Positions 16,473-26,698 are shown, counted from the first letter of the stretch. The stretch: DNA of 64,000 nt from Klebsiella grimontii (GCF_900200035.1 NZ_FZTC01000019.1:682001-746000); one strand, 5' to 3'. A program made the numbers and translations. Notes: generated by a model not told the origin, from the letters alone.

Positions 16473-18176
16473 TTGTCCAGACTACTGCACGGGTTACAAA
16501 CCAAACAAACGCGGTTCGCGCTTGCTCTGAAGATAGCGTTGCTCGGCGGCGCGGTGGCATTTTCTTCTGTCGCCATCGCCGACGACATTTTAAAAGAAGG
16601 GATCACCCCGGCCAGCGATGCCAGCCAGATCCCCGCGGCCGCGAAGCTGCGCAAAGATACCGTCGTGGCTGGCATCTCCGAGCCGCAGGGTATTTTTAAC
16701 CCCTACTTCTTCGTCAACGGCTGGGATGAGAACGTCACCAACGTCATTTTCTCGCGCCTGATCGACTGGGACAGCCACGGCAAGCTGGTGCCGGGCCTCG
16801 CCGAAAGCTGGACGGTCAGTCCGGATAACAAGGTCTACACCATCAAGCTGCGTCCCAATCTGACCTTTAGCGACGGTTCGCCGCTGACCGCCGAGGATGT
16901 CGCCTTTACCCTCACCGTGCTGCTGGACCCGAAATACGATGGCGATACCGATATTACGCTCGCCAATATCGCCGGCGGCGCGGACTACAAGGCGGGCAAA
17001 GCCGATAGCGTCAGCGGCCTGAAAGTGGTTGACCCCTTAACGCTCCAGGTAACCACCACCCAACCGGGCGCGACGACGCTGGCAAAAATTGGCGGCCCGG
17101 TCCTCTCCAAAGCCTATTACGGCAAAGGCTACCAGCGCGGCAATCTCGATTATCTGCGCACCCTGCACGGCAAACCGCTGGGCAACGGTCCTTACGTTTA
17201 CGACAAATACATCCCCGGCCAGGAGATTCGTTTCCACGCCAACAGCCATTTTTATCGCGGAACCCCGCCGACTCCGCGCTTTATCTATCGCGTGACCAAC
17301 CCGTCGACCAATTTCCAGCTCTTCCAGACGGGCGAAACCGACTACGACGCCTTTACCTCGCGTCCTGACGATATCGAACAGCTAAAAATGCTCGGCTTTG
17401 CCAATATCAACCTCTACGGCTCCAGCGACTACAGCCAGGTGGAATTTAACGTCCGCCGCCCGGCCTTACAGGACGTCAAGGTACGCCAGGCGCTCATTTA
17501 CGGCCTTGACCGCCAGAAGCTGATCGATGTGGTCTACCAGGGCTACGGTAAAGTGGCGATTGAGCCTATCGCGCCGATCTCCTGGGCTTACAACGCCGAC
17601 GGGGTTAACCCGTATCACTACGACCCGGCGCAGGCGAAAAAGCTGCTTGACGAAGCCGGCTGGAAACCGGGCGCGGACGGTATCCGCGTTAAAGAGGGCA
17701 AACGCCTCGAGTTAACCCTGCTGGTCAGCAAAAAAGTGCTCAACGATGCGCTAATCCCCATCGCCAAAGAGAACTGGCAGCAGATTGGCGTGCTGTTAAA
17801 ACCGCAGGTGGTCGATTTCAACGCCCTGATGGCGCAGCGTAAATCGGGTAATTACGACCTGGCGTCGTTCAGCACCAGCACCCTTAACGACCCGCACGAT
17901 GGCGTCTGGGATTTTTACAGCGCGGAAGCGAAAGAGTCCGGCTATAACAACCCGCAGGTTGATAAGCTGATAACCGAAGGCAACTCGGTGCTCGATGTGG
18001 AAAAACGTAAGCCTATCTACCACCAGCTGTATCAGGTGCTGGCGCAGGACCCGCCGGTGATCCTTCTCGGCTACCGCGAAATTCTCTCGGCGAGCAGCGC
18101 CCGGGTTAGCGGCTTCAAACCGGATATCTACAACGGCCTGACCGGCAGCCTGCCGGATGTCAAAATCGTTAAGTAA
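16473..18176 (+). CDS. Peptide-type (SBP_bac_5) ABC substrate-binding protein
   Basis: 567 residues from a TTG start chosen because GAGGGAG lies six bases upstream and the product then begins with a clear signal peptide (MSRLLHGLQTKQTRF... to SSVAIA). An in-frame GTG 66 bases earlier gives an unlikely extension. Family 5 landmarks are seen: LVPGLAESWTVSPDNKVYTIKLRPNLTFSDGSPLTAEDVAF, YGLDRQKLIDVVYQGYG, and the Tyr/Leu-rich C-terminus. Such proteins bind di- or oligopeptides, nickel chelates or glutathione. Here it heads a five-gene importer just after the SfnB/MetNIQ-like locus, so a sulfur-containing peptide is a reasonable guess but not shown. Confidence 0.88.
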   Translation: MSRLLHGLQTKQTRFALALKIALLGGAVAFSSVAIADDILKEGITPASDASQIPAAAKLRKDTVVAGISEPQGIFNPYFFVNGWDENVTNVIFSRLIDWDSHGKLVPGLAESWTVSPDNKVYTIKLRPNLTFSDGSPLTAEDVAFTLTVLLDPKYDGDTDITLANIAGGADYKAGKADSVSGLKVVDPLTLQVTTTQPGATTLAKIGGPVLSKAYYGKGYQRGNLDYLRTLHGKPLGNGPYVYDKYIPGQEIRFHANSHFYRGTPPTPRFIYRVTNPSTNFQLFQTGETDYDAFTSRPDDIEQLKMLGFANINLYGSSDYSQVEFNVRRPALQDVKVRQALIYGLDRQKLIDVVYQGYGKVAIEPIAPISWAYNADGVNPYHYDPAQAKKLLDEAGWKPGADGIRVKEGKRLELTLLVSKKVLNDALIPIAKENWQQIGVLLKPQVVDFNALMAQRKSGNYDLASFSTSTLNDPHDGVWDFYSAEAKESGYNNPQVDKLITEGNSVLDVEKRKPIYHQLYQVLAQDPPVILLGYREILSASSARVSGFKPDIYNGLTGSLPDVKIVK

Positions 18177-18181
18177 TCCTG

Positions 18182-18204
18182 AGCCGCCGGGCCTCCCGGC
18201 GGCT
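18182..18204 (+). repeat. Strong intercistronic hairpin after the binding-protein gene
   Basis: A perfect 10-bp stem (AGCCGCCGGG/CCCGGCGGCT) with a three-base loop, and no T-run. It lies between the binding-protein and first permease genes, where such hairpins commonly protect the upstream message and raise binding-protein levels over permease levels. Confidence 0.6.
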
Positions 18205-18218
18205 GACGTGAGAATGTC

Positions 18219-19178
18219 ATGAGAAATTTCATCCTGAGACGGCTGCTGCAAACGCTGCCGATGCTGCTGCTGGCCTCCTTTATCATTTTTATGCTGTTTG
18301 CCAAAACGCCGGGCGATTTTATCGATGGCAATATCACCCTCACCGCCGCTCGCGCCGCCGAACTGAAAGCCATTTACGGCCTGGATCAGCCGCTGCTCAC
18401 CCGCTATCTCCATTGGCTCGGCCAACTGCTGCGCGGCGATCTGGGGTTCTCGCTGCAGTACCAGATCCCGGTCAGTCAGTTGCTCAACCAGTACATATGG
18501 AACTCCTTCCTGCTGGCCAGCGTGGCGCTAGTGTTCTACTGGGGAATTGGCCTGACGGTGGGCGTGATCTCGGCGCTGAAGCCCAATTCTGCGTTCGATC
18601 ATCTGGTGAGCGTCGCGGTTTTCGCCGCCATGTCGTTCCCGACCTTTTTCCTCTGCCTGCTGCTGATCAAATGGTTCGCCGTCGATCTGCACTGGCTGCC
18701 GGTGGGCGGCATGACCAATACCGGCAGCGACGACAGCGGCTGGGAGTATGTGCTGCAGGTCGCCGCCCATCTGGCGCTGCCGGTACTGGCGCTGGTGATG
18801 CTTCAGGCGGGCAGCCTGACCCGCTATTTTCGCGCCAGCATGCTCGAGGTGGTGAAAATGGATTTTATCCGCACCGCCCGCGCCAAAGGGCTGCGTGAAC
18901 GCACGGTTATCCTCAAGCACGCCCTGCGTAACGCCCTGCTGCCGATCATCACCCTGCTCGGCTTCGAGCTTCCGGGACTGTTCTCCGGGGCGATCATCAC
19001 CGAAAAAGTGTTTAACTGGCCGGGAGCCGGGCATATTCACATCGATTCGCTGGCCGCCCGCGACTACCCGGTATTAATGGGCTTCACCCTGTTTCTGGCG
19101 GTGCTCACCATTCTTGGCAACCTGATTGCCGATGTGCTCTACGCGTGGGCCGACCCGCGCATTCGCGTGAGGTCATGA
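18219..19178 (+). CDS. DppB/OppB-like ABC permease
   Basis: 319 residues with six membrane segments. The N-terminal MRNFILRRLLQTLPMLLLASFIIFMLF is typical of DppB-type permeases. The cytoplasmic coupling loop is FIRTARAKGLRERTVILKHALRNALLPIITLLG. It is the first of two permeases for the peptide-type importer. Its stop overlaps the start of the next gene (ATGATG), so they are translationally coupled. Confidence 0.92.
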   Translation: MRNFILRRLLQTLPMLLLASFIIFMLFAKTPGDFIDGNITLTAARAAELKAIYGLDQPLLTRYLHWLGQLLRGDLGFSLQYQIPVSQLLNQYIWNSFLLASVALVFYWGIGLTVGVISALKPNSAFDHLVSVAVFAAMSFPTFFLCLLLIKWFAVDLHWLPVGGMTNTGSDDSGWEYVLQVAAHLALPVLALVMLQAGSLTRYFRASMLEVVKMDFIRTARAKGLRERTVILKHALRNALLPIITLLGFELPGLFSGAIITEKVFNWPGAGHIHIDSLAARDYPVLMGFTLFLAVLTILGNLIADVLYAWADPRIRVRS

Positions 19179-20125
19179 TGCTTAGCTCTCTGTTCTCTTC
19201 CAACCGACGCCTGCGCAAGGCGGAAATCCCGGCGCTGGCCCAGGTGACCCCGTCCCCCTGGCGTCAGGCCTGGCGGGCGCTGCGCCGCAACCGGCTGGCG
19301 ATGCTGTGCCTGCTGCTGCTGACGATTATGGCCCTCTGGTGCGTCCTGGGACCACTGTGGTCGCCGTGGCAAGACGACGCCACCGACGCCCTGATGATCA
19401 ACAAGCCGCCCGGCGCGGCGCACTGGCTGGGCACCGACTTTCTCGGTCGCGATATCTATACCCGCCTGCTGCTGGCCGGGCGCATTTCACTGATTATTGG
19501 CCTGCTGACCATGCTGCTGTCGGTGGCCCTTGGCTATCTGCTCGGCGCGCTGTCGGGCTACGCCGGCGGCCTGACCGATAAACTCATCATGCGTTTTGCC
19601 GACCTGGTGATGACCATCCCCGGCCTGCCGCTGCTGATTGTCGCGGGCGCGATGCTCTCCGAACTCGATTTCTCGCCGGACTCACGCATCTATATGGTGG
19701 TGATTATGCTGAGCCTGCTGGAGTGGCCGAAGCTGGCGCGGCTGGTGCGCGGACAGTGCCTCTCCCTGCGCGAGCGCGACTTTATGCTGGCGACCCAGGT
19801 ACTGGGGCTGTCGGCGCGACGCCGCCTGTTTGGTCATCTGCTGCCGAATACGGTACCGATTCTGGTGGTGATGGCGACCATGGCGGTGGCTAACGCCATC
19901 CTCAGCGAGTCGGCGCTTAGCTACCTCGGGCTTGGCGTGGTGCCGCCAACGCCGTCGTGGGGCAATATGATGGACGCCGCCAACAGCCTGATCGACTTTC
20001 AGCGCCGTCCCTGGCTGTGGATGCCGCCGGGGATCGCCATTTTTATCACCGTTATTGCCATCAACGTGCTGGGCGACGGCCTGCGCGACGCGATGGATCC
20101 CAAAATGAAACAGAGGCTGAAATGA
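19178..20125 (+). CDS. DppC/OppC-like ABC permease
   Basis: 315 residues with the OppC-type N-terminal extension (SPWRQAWRALRRNRLAMLCLLLL) and the conserved HWLGTDFLGRDIYTRLLLAGRISL segment before the permease core. The coupling loop is RERDFMLATQVLGLSARRRLFGHLLPNTVPILVV. Two ATGs overlap at 19175 and 19178. The second is preferred because GAGG is five bases upstream. The next gene overlaps by four bases (ATGA), again implying coupled translation. Confidence 0.92.
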   Translation: MLSSLFSSNRRLRKAEIPALAQVTPSPWRQAWRALRRNRLAMLCLLLLTIMALWCVLGPLWSPWQDDATDALMINKPPGAAHWLGTDFLGRDIYTRLLLAGRISLIIGLLTMLLSVALGYLLGALSGYAGGLTDKLIMRFADLVMTIPGLPLLIVAGAMLSELDFSPDSRIYMVVIMLSLLEWPKLARLVRGQCLSLRERDFMLATQVLGLSARRRLFGHLLPNTVPILVVMATMAVANAILSESALSYLGLGVVPPTPSWGNMMDAANSLIDFQRRPWLWMPPGIAIFITVIAINVLGDGLRDAMDPKMKQRLK

Positions 20126-21098
20126 GTCGCCCGTTAATTACGTTTAATCAGCTTTCGGTCTCGTTTGCCGCCGACAAAGGCCGGGTACGCGCGGTGCAGG
20201 AGGTGTCGTTCACTATCCGCGCCGGGCAGACCGTTGGCGTCGTTGGCGAATCCGGCTGCGGTAAAAGCGTCACCGCCCTGTCGTTAATGGGCCTGCTGCC
20301 GCCGCAGGCGGCGCACATTGACGGCGGGGAGATACTTTTCGCGGGACAGGACCTGCTGCGGCTGAAAAACGCCCATATGGCCGATCTCCGCGGCAATCAG
20401 CTGGCGATGATTTTTCAGGAACCGATGAGCGCCCTTAATCCGGTACTCACCGTCGGCGAGCAGCTGTGCGAGCCGCTTATTCGCCACCGCGGCGAGTCGC
20501 CGAAGCTCGCATGGCAGCACGCTATCCAGCTTCTGGCTGATGTCGGACTGGCGCGCGCGGATAGCCTGATGGCCAGCTATCCGCATCAGCTCTCCGGCGG
20601 CATGCTGCAGCGGGTGATGATCGCCATGGCGCTGAGCTGCCAGCCGAAGCTGCTGATTGCCGATGAGCCGACGACCGCGCTGGACGTCACCGTGCAGGCG
20701 CAGATCCTGCGACTGCTGCGCGACCAGGCGCGGGCCAACCGGATGGCGATGATGCTGATTACTCACGATCTCGGGGTTATCGCGCAGATGGCCGAACACG
20801 TGGTGGTGATGTACGCCGGGCGTATTGTTGAGCAGGGCGCGACTGCCGACATTCTGCGCAACCCCCAGCATCCCTATACCCAGGGGCTGATTGCCTCGCG
20901 CCCTGTGCCGGGGGAGCGGCGGCGACGCCTCTACTCAATCCCCGGTCAGGTACCGGACCTCGCCGCCCTGCCCGTCGGGTGCGCCTTCGCCGAACGCTGC
21001 GCCAACGCGACCGTACGCTGCCGCCAGGGCGTTCCGCCGCTGGTGGGTCAAACCCAACAGGCGGCCTGCTTTTACAGTGAACTCGCGGAGTCCGTGGT

Positions 21099-21102
<4 letters not shown>
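20122..21102 (+). CDS. DppD/OppD-like ABC ATPase
   Basis: 326 residues. Walker A is GESGCGKS at 42-49, followed by the Q-loop [10 protein letters not shown], signature [15 protein letters not shown] and Walker [13 protein letters not shown]. The C-terminal oligopeptide/dipeptide domain has the expected Cys pattern ([15 protein letters not shown]), which in some family members holds an iron-sulfur cluster. It energises the peptide-type importer and overlaps the next ATPase gene by four bases. Confidence 0.93.
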
Positions 21103-22064
<962 letters not shown>

Positions 22065-22086
22065 CGTCGGCCAGGCTTCAGACCAT

Positions 22087-22112
22087 AAAAAAGCCGCCCA
22101 CAAGGGGCGGCT
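22087..22112 (-). terminator. Rho-independent terminator of the PQQ-dehydrogenase gene
   Basis: Reading leftward, a stem AGCCGCCCC/GGGCGGCT with a short loop is followed by a run of six Ts, about 25 bp beyond the gcd-like stop. On the other strand it lacks a T-run. Confidence 0.85.
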
Positions 22113-22138
22113 GCTTCGTAAGCACAAATCGGGGTTAA

Positions 22139-24544
22139 TTACTCCTCCAGCGCGAAGGCGATAATATCATCGCCCACGTCCGGCGAGTGGCTGGCGCCCC
22201 CGGCGGAGATCACCACGTACTCTTTACCGGTTTTCGGTGATTTATAGATCAGCGGCGCCGCCACGGCGCCTACCGGCAGACGGGCGCGCCACAGCTCTTT
22301 ACCGGTGGCGGAATCCAGCGCGCGCAGGTAGTTATCCTGGGTTCCGGCGAAGAACACCAGGCCGGATGCGGTTGACGTCGGGCCGCCCAGCGTCGGCATC
22401 CCCAGCGGGATATGCATATGCGTTTTCAGCCCCAGCGGCCCGGTATCCTCCACCGATCCCATCGGTACCTGCCACATCAATTGACGGGTATTGAGATCGA
22501 TGGCGCTCATGGTGCCAAACGGCGGGGTATTACAGGGGACGCCCAGCGCCGACTGCAAAATATCGATCCGCACGCCGCCGTATGGCCCGGCGATTTGCGG
22601 ACGCACGGTCCCCATAAAGCCCGGCACCTCGTCGGTGGAGACTTTATATTTCGCCATGTCCTCTTTACGCACCAGCGACATTCTCAGCGGCATACGCATA
22701 TCGTTGACGAACAGCGTTCCTGTACGCTCATCGATAGTGATGCCGCCCCAGTTCATGCCGCCCAGCAGGCTCGGCCATTCGATATACGGCTTCTCTGACG
22801 GCGGCGTGTACATCCCCAGATACGTCGATTCTTTGAAATCGATACGGCACATCAGCTGATCGAACGGCGTCACGCCCCACATGGATTTCTCGGTGAGCGG
22901 CTCGACGCCCAGCTGCGGCATACCGGTGGAGAACGGCTGGGTGGCGGAGAGGTGTTCGCCTTCCGCGCCGTCGTGGGCGACGGGCCGTTCTTCTACCCGG
23001 GTCACCGGCTTACCGGTGCGCCGGTCAAGCACGTAGATTTGCCCGGTTTTGGTGGTCTGGATCAGGACCGGAACCTCTTCGCCCCGCTCATTTTTCATAT
23101 GGAACAGCACCGGCTGCGACGGCAGGTCGTAATCCCAGATATCATGATGCACGGTCTGGAAGACCCACTTCGTCTCGCCGGTGCTGGCGTCCACCGCCAC
23201 CACGGAAGAACCGTATTTCTCTTTGGCCGCGTTGCGATCGCCGCCCCAGTAGTCCGGCGGACCGTTACCGGTCGGCAGATAAATCAGGTTCAGCTCTTTA
23301 TCAAAGCCCGGCACCGTCCAGACGTTCGGCGTTTCAAGGGTGTAGACGCGGCCTTTTACCGGGTCGGTAACGTTTTCTGGCTGGCCGACGTCCCACGCCC
23401 ACACCACGTTTCCGTTTCGTACGTCAAACGCCCGTACCACGCCGGAAGGTTCGCCGTGCACGATATCGCGCACCCAGCCGCCGAGAACCGCAATATGCCC
23501 CATAATCACCGGCGTCGAGGTCGGGTGGTATCGCTTGCTGTTTTCGGTATTGTCCATCCCCTGCTTCAGATCGACGCTACCGTGATCGCCGAAGTCGTCG
23601 CACGGTTCGCCGGTTTTGGCGTTCAGGGCGATCAACCGCGCGTCGACGGTCGACACCAGGATACGCTGCGGGCACTGCAGCAGCGCCGGGCTGGCCTTCT
23701 CTTCCGCGCTCAGCGAATCATCGCTTTGTACATCGTAATAGCCAACGCCGCGGCAGGTGACGTGTTCGGCGGTACCTGCGTGCGGGTCAAAACGCCAGCG
23801 CGCTTTACCGGTATCCGCATCCAGCGCGGTGACAACGTTCAGCGGCGTACAGGAGTAGAGCGTGTCGCCAATTTGTAGCGGGGTATTTTCATCGACGCCA
23901 ATGCCGGCGCCGGTAAGACGGCGGCCGGTGTGGTACGTCCAGGCGACTTTCAGATTTTTGACGTTTTGCGGGGTAATCTCATCGTACGGCGCAAAACGGG
24001 TGCCGGAGGCATCGCGACCGAAAAACGCCCAGTTATCGCTTTTCGACGCGAGGGTCGGCGTTGCGTCGCCGCTCGCGTTGACTACGCCGTTATGAATGGC
24101 GCCGTGCGGGTAAAACGCCGATACGAGGGTCGCCAGCAGCATGAGGAAAATCGCCGAGGCGCTCCAGTTGGCGTAGCGCCGCCGCGCAGGCCGCATCGGC
24201 AGCGTCGCCGCCAGCCACAGGGCCAGCATCAGCATCAGCGCGGGAACCACCAGCCGCGGGATCAGGCCCCAGTAGCTGAACTGCACTTCATACAGCGCCC
24301 AGCAAAGGGTCAACAGGAAAGTCAGAATGGCAAAAGGCAGGACATAGCGGCTGCGGATTAGATAACCGACGGCGATGAGCAGATAAGCGAGACCGGCTAA
24401 CAGGTACCAGGCGCTGCCGCCGAGAGAGAGGAGTTTGCCCCCCCAGAGAGTGAAAAAGAGTCCAATGCCAAAGCTGAGTAATACAAAAAGTAATCGGTAA
24501 ACGGTGAAGAAAACCCCTCTCCCGCTACCTTGTCGTTCGTCCAT
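22139..24544 (-). CDS. gcd: Membrane-bound PQQ-dependent dehydrogenase (glucose/quinate/shikimate family)
   Basis: 801 residues, close to the 796 of E. coli Gcd. The first 130 residues hold five membrane segments. The rest is an eight-bladed periplasmic propeller that binds PQQ and passes electrons from sugar oxidation to ubiquinone. Residues of the E. coli active site are kept: His in HVTCRG, catalytic Asp in VHHDIWDYDLP and Lys in TTKTGQIYVLDRR. The sequence is notably diverged from E. coli Gcd, so another family substrate such as quinate remains possible and the symbol is tentative. PQQ biosynthesis genes are not in the window. A palindrome CTTATC-5-GATAAG lies 57 bp upstream. Confidence 0.87.
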   Translation of the reverse strand: MDERQGSGRGVFFTVYRLLFVLLSFGIGLFFTLWGGKLLSLGGSAWYLLAGLAYLLIAVGYLIRSRYVLPFAILTFLLTLCWALYEVQFSYWGLIPRLVVPALMLMLALWLAATLPMRPARRRYANWSASAIFLMLLATLVSAFYPHGAIHNGVVNASGDATPTLASKSDNWAFFGRDASGTRFAPYDEITPQNVKNLKVAWTYHTGRRLTGAGIGVDENTPLQIGDTLYSCTPLNVVTALDADTGKARWRFDPHAGTAEHVTCRGVGYYDVQSDDSLSAEEKASPALLQCPQRILVSTVDARLIALNAKTGEPCDDFGDHGSVDLKQGMDNTENSKRYHPTSTPVIMGHIAVLGGWVRDIVHGEPSGVVRAFDVRNGNVVWAWDVGQPENVTDPVKGRVYTLETPNVWTVPGFDKELNLIYLPTGNGPPDYWGGDRNAAKEKYGSSVVAVDASTGETKWVFQTVHHDIWDYDLPSQPVLFHMKNERGEEVPVLIQTTKTGQIYVLDRRTGKPVTRVEERPVAHDGAEGEHLSATQPFSTGMPQLGVEPLTEKSMWGVTPFDQLMCRIDFKESTYLGMYTPPSEKPYIEWPSLLGGMNWGGITIDERTGTLFVNDMRMPLRMSLVRKEDMAKYKVSTDEVPGFMGTVRPQIAGPYGGVRIDILQSALGVPCNTPPFGTMSAIDLNTRQLMWQVPMGSVEDTGPLGLKTHMHIPLGMPTLGGPTSTASGLVFFAGTQDNYLRALDSATGKELWRARLPVGAVAAPLIYKSPKTGKEYVVISAGGASHSPDVGDDIIAFALEE

Positions 24545-25337
24545 AGTTCATTCCATACGACTTCAGTCGAAAAAACCAAAACATCTAATATAAATAGCGC
24601 CTTATCGAACAGATAAGAGCACAGACCACATATCATGTTGGTTGGACGCTCCCGGACAGAGCGAAGAACGTAAGGAATTATATTCATTTGTAAAAATAGT
24701 GTAAAACTATCACGCATGAAATGTTTAAAATTTTTTAATTTATAAAAGTAAGTTGCGCGGATACCAGGCTATAACGACTGCCGCAGGGCCGCGTGGCGCC
24801 CGACGTTCAGCCTCCCTGGCGCCGGAGATATCAGCCGTGCCTGCGATGGCGAGCGAGTAAAACCCAGCTAACCCAGCCTCCATCGCAAAACGATCTCTCG
24901 CTGAATACCGAAACCCTGAACGATGGTGCTGGTGAAAACCCGCCTCCGGAAATGGGGACTGTTGAATCAGCGCAACAGCAACGGCTCGCGGTGCCGTACG
25001 GCGCAACGGTTATTTAAAACGCCGAATGGCGATTCGCTGACTGGATGCATCAATATTCAGAGGCAGCATGTCTTTAAATCGCAACAACGACGGACGCGTC
25101 AGTAATGCTGAAACGGATCCTTTCATTTTTGGCATGAATAGCCAGATGCGTTTTTATCGTCATATTATCTGCGCCCCCAGGAGATCTCTACAATTGGCCT
25201 TATCTCTCTTAACTATGCCCATTGCTTTAAGGTTTCTCAGCTTTCCTGTTATGAAATTATTGTCCATCAGCGCAGGTTTACCCCGATATTGCCGGTGGGC
25301 AGCCCCCCGCCCGCCGGCAAATACGCAGCGAGGGTAA
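24545..25337. other. Gene-poor region with no confident coding sequence
   Basis: About 790 bp between the leftward PQQ dehydrogenase and the leftward DUF535 gene. The first 180 bp are AT-rich promoter sequence. A GC-rich stretch at about 24740-25010 has overlapping short frames on both strands that match nothing I know. A rightward 89-codon frame (25068-25337) begins MSLNRNNDGRVSNAET and holds a hydrophobic middle, but has no good ribosome site and an odd Pro/Arg-rich tail. The whole looks like decayed sequence. Confidence 0.45.
24601..24617. promoter_or_regulatory. Palindrome upstream of the PQQ-dehydrogenase gene
   Basis: CTTATC and GATAAG separated by five bases, within the AT-rich promoter region of the leftward dehydrogenase gene. 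It has the form of a dimeric repressor or activator site; the regulator is not identified. Confidence 0.3.
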
Positions 25338-26246
25338 TTAGCCGTTACGCTTGACGCAAATATCGCGTAGCGCGGCGGCAAGATCCAGCTGTGCGAGCTC
25401 TTTCAAGCCTTCTCGCTTGATAAACTGGCTGCGGTGCTTGCTTTTAACCTCTTCCAGGCTTTTCTTTATCTCGCTCGGCGGTAATTTATACCAGCCGCGA
25501 CGATGCTTCTCGCCGCCAATTTCCAGCCAAAGCTCAGAATAACTGGTTTTTACTCTCTCACTTTTAACATGATAATGGCTGTCAATCGCATAGATCTCCT
25601 TGATATTGAAATGCGATAAAAAGCCGTACAGCAGCGTGATAATTAAGTTTTTAGGGCGGATGCCGTAAAGCTCTTTGGTCAGCGCCTTCACTTCTTCATT
25701 ATCAATGTCTTTCCCCCCCTGGATCCCGCCAATCCACGCCTGACCATCTGCGGTACAGGAAAAACAGATACTGTAGACGCGCCTATCGCCGAGGAACATT
25801 AACAGCATCAGCTCCCCCTCCTCCTGAAAAGGCGATGCCAGAAGCTTCACATCAATACAGGTACCGTTTTTCAGCGGAATAGCGATTAATGAACGACCGA
25901 ACGCCGCCATATCGTACAGCTGCGGCAACGCCTCGGGACGGAAGGTTTTCTCTATAAAATTCAATGCGCCATGAGCAATATTGAGTTTCGCTCTTTTTGA
26001 CATTTTTTTATTTAAATAGGCTTTGAAGGGTTTATCTTCAAAGTTAACCAGCCCCTCGGTTGCGCCGGTTAATTTCGCGCAAGCGTAGTTTTCACATAAT
26101 GTCTGATATTCCTTATATTTCCCTCCGATTAGCGATATCTCGCGGCATTTACGCAATGCCTTTTTATAGTTGAGTTTAACGTGACAAATAAATTTATTAT
26201 TTTTCCGCCATTCTTTGATAGCGGCTACTGCGGTTGTCGAAGCCAT
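25338..26246 (-). CDS. DUF535 (VirK/YbjX family) protein
   Basis: 302 residues. The DUF535 core is clear in the second half: IGGIQGGKDIDNEEVKALTKELYGIRPKNLI, then the segment with IKEIYAIDSHYHV and SYSELWLEIGGEKHRRGWYKLP. Related proteins include Shigella VirK and E. coli/Salmonella YbjX, linked to surface changes and antimicrobial-peptide resistance under PhoP control, but no activity is established. No signal peptide is seen. The gene is visibly richer in A+T and Lys/Ile codons than its neighbours, which suggests acquisition by transfer. A leftward promoter with TTGACT lies about 60 bp upstream. Confidence 0.8.
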   Translation of the reverse strand: MASTTAVAAIKEWRKNNKFICHVKLNYKKALRKCREISLIGGKYKEYQTLCENYACAKLTGATEGLVNFEDKPFKAYLNKKMSKRAKLNIAHGALNFIEKTFRPEALPQLYDMAAFGRSLIAIPLKNGTCIDVKLLASPFQEEGELMLLMFLGDRRVYSICFSCTADGQAWIGGIQGGKDIDNEEVKALTKELYGIRPKNLIITLLYGFLSHFNIKEIYAIDSHYHVKSERVKTSYSELWLEIGGEKHRRGWYKLPPSEIKKSLEEVKSKHRSQFIKREGLKELAQLDLAAALRDICVKRNG

Positions 26247-26282
26247 TGACCATAATCCATAGATACATCCATAAGCCCGCCA

Positions 26283-26308
26283 ATATTAGCATAGTTTATA
26301 CAAGTCAA
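26283..26308 (-). promoter_or_regulatory. Candidate sigma-70 promoter for the DUF535 gene
   Basis: On the reverse strand TTGACT (26308-26303) is followed after 14 bases by TAATAT (26288-26283), or after 17 by TATTGG. A PhoP-like pair of GTTTA units is nearby on the forward strand, but with 11 instead of 5 bases between them. Confidence 0.4.
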
Positions 26309-26552
26309 TGTTTAACTTACCGGTCGTTGTCGATTCGTTTAATAAATAATTTGCTCAGCGCTAAAATAAGCGCCGCCAGATTCTGAAATAGTCTTTCAAC
26401 TATTATTATTGGTAGGTTGCCGGCTATTTCCTGCTTTAACAGAACCTACCCGCACTTACCGCTCTGTGCGGCCGGCGCGCGCGCCGGGTGCATCCCCCAG
26501 CCGTTTTGCCTATACTTGCTCACGGTCAAAACTGAACTTAAGTGGGTAACGC

Positions 26553-26693
26553 ATGGAAATTGATCTCGATAACCTGGTCTTTAGCGGACTGGAAGAAGCG
26601 CAAGAGCGCAACGCTGAACGTCTTGAAGATGCCGATAAAAAAGCGCAGGCCATTGTTGCCGACGATGACTGCGGCGACGCCTGTAAGATCTAA
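26553..26693 (+). CDS. Small acidic protein of 46 residues with a Cys-containing tail
   Basis: Begins MEIDLDNLVFSGLEEAQERN and ends AIVADDDCGDACKI. The middle is a highly charged helix (Glu, Arg, Lys, Asp, Ala) and the tail has two cysteines four residues apart (C40, C44). The ATG is preceded by GTGGG nine bases upstream and possibly by a -10 TATACT at 26511. A textbook terminator follows six bases after the stop, so it appears to be a complete single-gene unit. I do not recognise the family. The N-terminal charged helix plus short Cys tail recalls peptide precursors, but no modifying enzyme gene is adjacent, so that is only a thought. Confidence 0.7.
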   Translation: MEIDLDNLVFSGLEEAQERNAERLEDADKKAQAIVADDDCGDACKI

Positions 26694-26698
26694 CCGCT

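Noticed and set aside
24740-25006. Short overlapping frames on both strands in the GC-rich part of the 790-bp gap
   Set aside because: No ribosome site, no recognisable family, low-complexity composition.
25068-25337. 89-codon forward frame ending against the DUF535 stop
   Set aside because: No convincing ribosome site and a Pro/Arg-rich tail; kept only as part of the unexplained region.
26294-26315. PhoP-box-like GTTTA repeats upstream of the DUF535 gene
   Set aside because: The two units are 11 bases apart instead of 5, so the site does not fit the PhoP consensus.
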